In this document: in pieces, positions 6,651 through 6,967 of the stretch | How positions within the stretch are numbered: position 1 is the stretch's first letter | Layout of the letters: the number at the start of each line of letters is the position of its first letter | Origin: Alphaproteobacteria bacterium | Lineage (GTDB): Bacteria > Pseudomonadota > Alphaproteobacteria > Caulobacterales > Caulobacteraceae | Length of the DNA: 6,967 nucleotides | Assembly (NCBI GenBank): GCA_018895795.1 | Contig: JAHINZ010000434.1 | Span: forward strand, 1-6,967 | Direction: 5' to 3' | Translations under genes and position numbers: made by a program | Notes under the pieces: generated by a model | What the model was told of the DNA's origin: nothing | The model's database searches: none | The model's input: only the letters and a program-made list of their open reading frames with translations

Positions 6651-6967
6651 CTAAGTCAGCGGCGCAGGGCCTCGTGGGGCGTCCCAGCGTCGGACGAGGC
6701 GCTGAAGCCGGGGGCGAAGGCGTAGAAAGTGGCGGTAGCTGAACTCCAGCGCCGCCAGCACCCAGGCGTGCCTTGCCGCCAGTCCAAATGGGCGCAGGAG
6801 CGGAATGGCGCGCCACATTGCGGCGAACGCGGCGGCGCCTGAAAGCAACATGCCGTCCTCGCGGGCGTGGAAGCGGGCGAGCAGATCCGCGCGATCGATC
6901 GGGCATTCAGCGTCACCCTCCGCCGCATCGATGAAGCGGATGGAGCCCCCCCGATCGAGCCGCCGCA
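6651..6967 (-). CDS. DUF393 / DCC-family thiol-disulfide oxidoreductase-like protein, partial
   Basis: On the minus strand a frame stays open from the window edge to a TAG at 6651-6653, giving 104 residues. An ATG at 6851 exists, but the coding pattern continues upstream through RGGSIRFIDAAEGDAE and RADLLARFHAREDG, so the real start lies outside the window. The order GG-x-IRFIDAA, RADLLARFHARE-DG, LLSGAAAFAAMWRAIPLLR, then FSYRHFLRLRPRLQRLVRR matches the second half of DUF393 proteins. In those, an N-terminal DGxCPxC motif gives the family its DCC name; that part is not visible here, so redox function cannot be judged. The gene converges on the hydroxylase gene with 13 bases between stops and no clear terminator. 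It is probably unrelated to the operon's function. Confidence 0.8.
   Translation of the reverse strand, partial: RRLDRGGSIRFIDAAEGDAECPIDRADLLARFHAREDGMLLSGAAAFAAMWRAIPLLRPFGLAARHAWVLAALEFSYRHFLRLRPRLQRLVRRWDAPRGPAPLT

Noticed and set aside
6638..6668. Possible terminator hairpin between the convergent stops (CTGCG...CGCAG)
   Set aside because: Five-base arms with a long loop and no T-tract on either strand; too weak to call.
6259..6906. Minus-strand open frame of 215 codons spanning the end of the last hydroxylase and the DUF393 region
   Set aside because: It overlaps two supported genes in the wrong frame and reads as low-complexity Ser/Arg/Ala/Pro-rich sequence. The adjacent minus-strand frame ending at 6651 gives the DUF393 match instead.

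Overview
The window is high-GC DNA with dense, overlapping genes. It most likely comes from an alphaproteobacterium of the Caulobacterales/sphingomonad type. This is inferred from the style of the TonB-dependent receptor (the Xanthomonas/Caulobacter family), the TPR-sulfotransferase fusion and the DCC/DUF393 protein. No rRNA, tRNA, mobile element or CRISPR array was seen.

Layout: (1) 1-2409 (+) is the 3' part of a TonB-dependent outer-membrane receptor gene; its signal peptide, TonB box and early plug lie before the window. (2) 2410-2484 is a short intergenic gap holding a perfect 16-bp inverted repeat followed by six T's, a textbook intrinsic terminator. (3) 2485-6637 (+) is a tight four-gene operon joined by ATGA overlaps and a 3-nt gap. 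Its order alternates: small sulfotransferase, AspH-like 2-oxoglutarate/Fe(II) hydroxylase, TPR-sulfotransferase fusion, second AspH-like hydroxylase with an unexplained C-terminal region. (4) 6651-6967 (-) is the C-terminal part of a convergent DUF393/DCC-family gene that runs out of the window and marks the end of the operon.

How the genes may work together: each sulfotransferase is followed by a hydroxylase, and the sulfotransferases belong to two different families. The simplest reading is a modification pathway in which hydroxylation and PAPS-dependent sulfation act on one substrate (peptide, protein, lipid or glycan), possibly one that is taken up, sensed or displayed through the neighbouring receptor. 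The enzyme families are read from visible motifs. The shared pathway and its substrate are inference. No precursor peptide, PAPS-synthesis gene or regulator is visible in the window.
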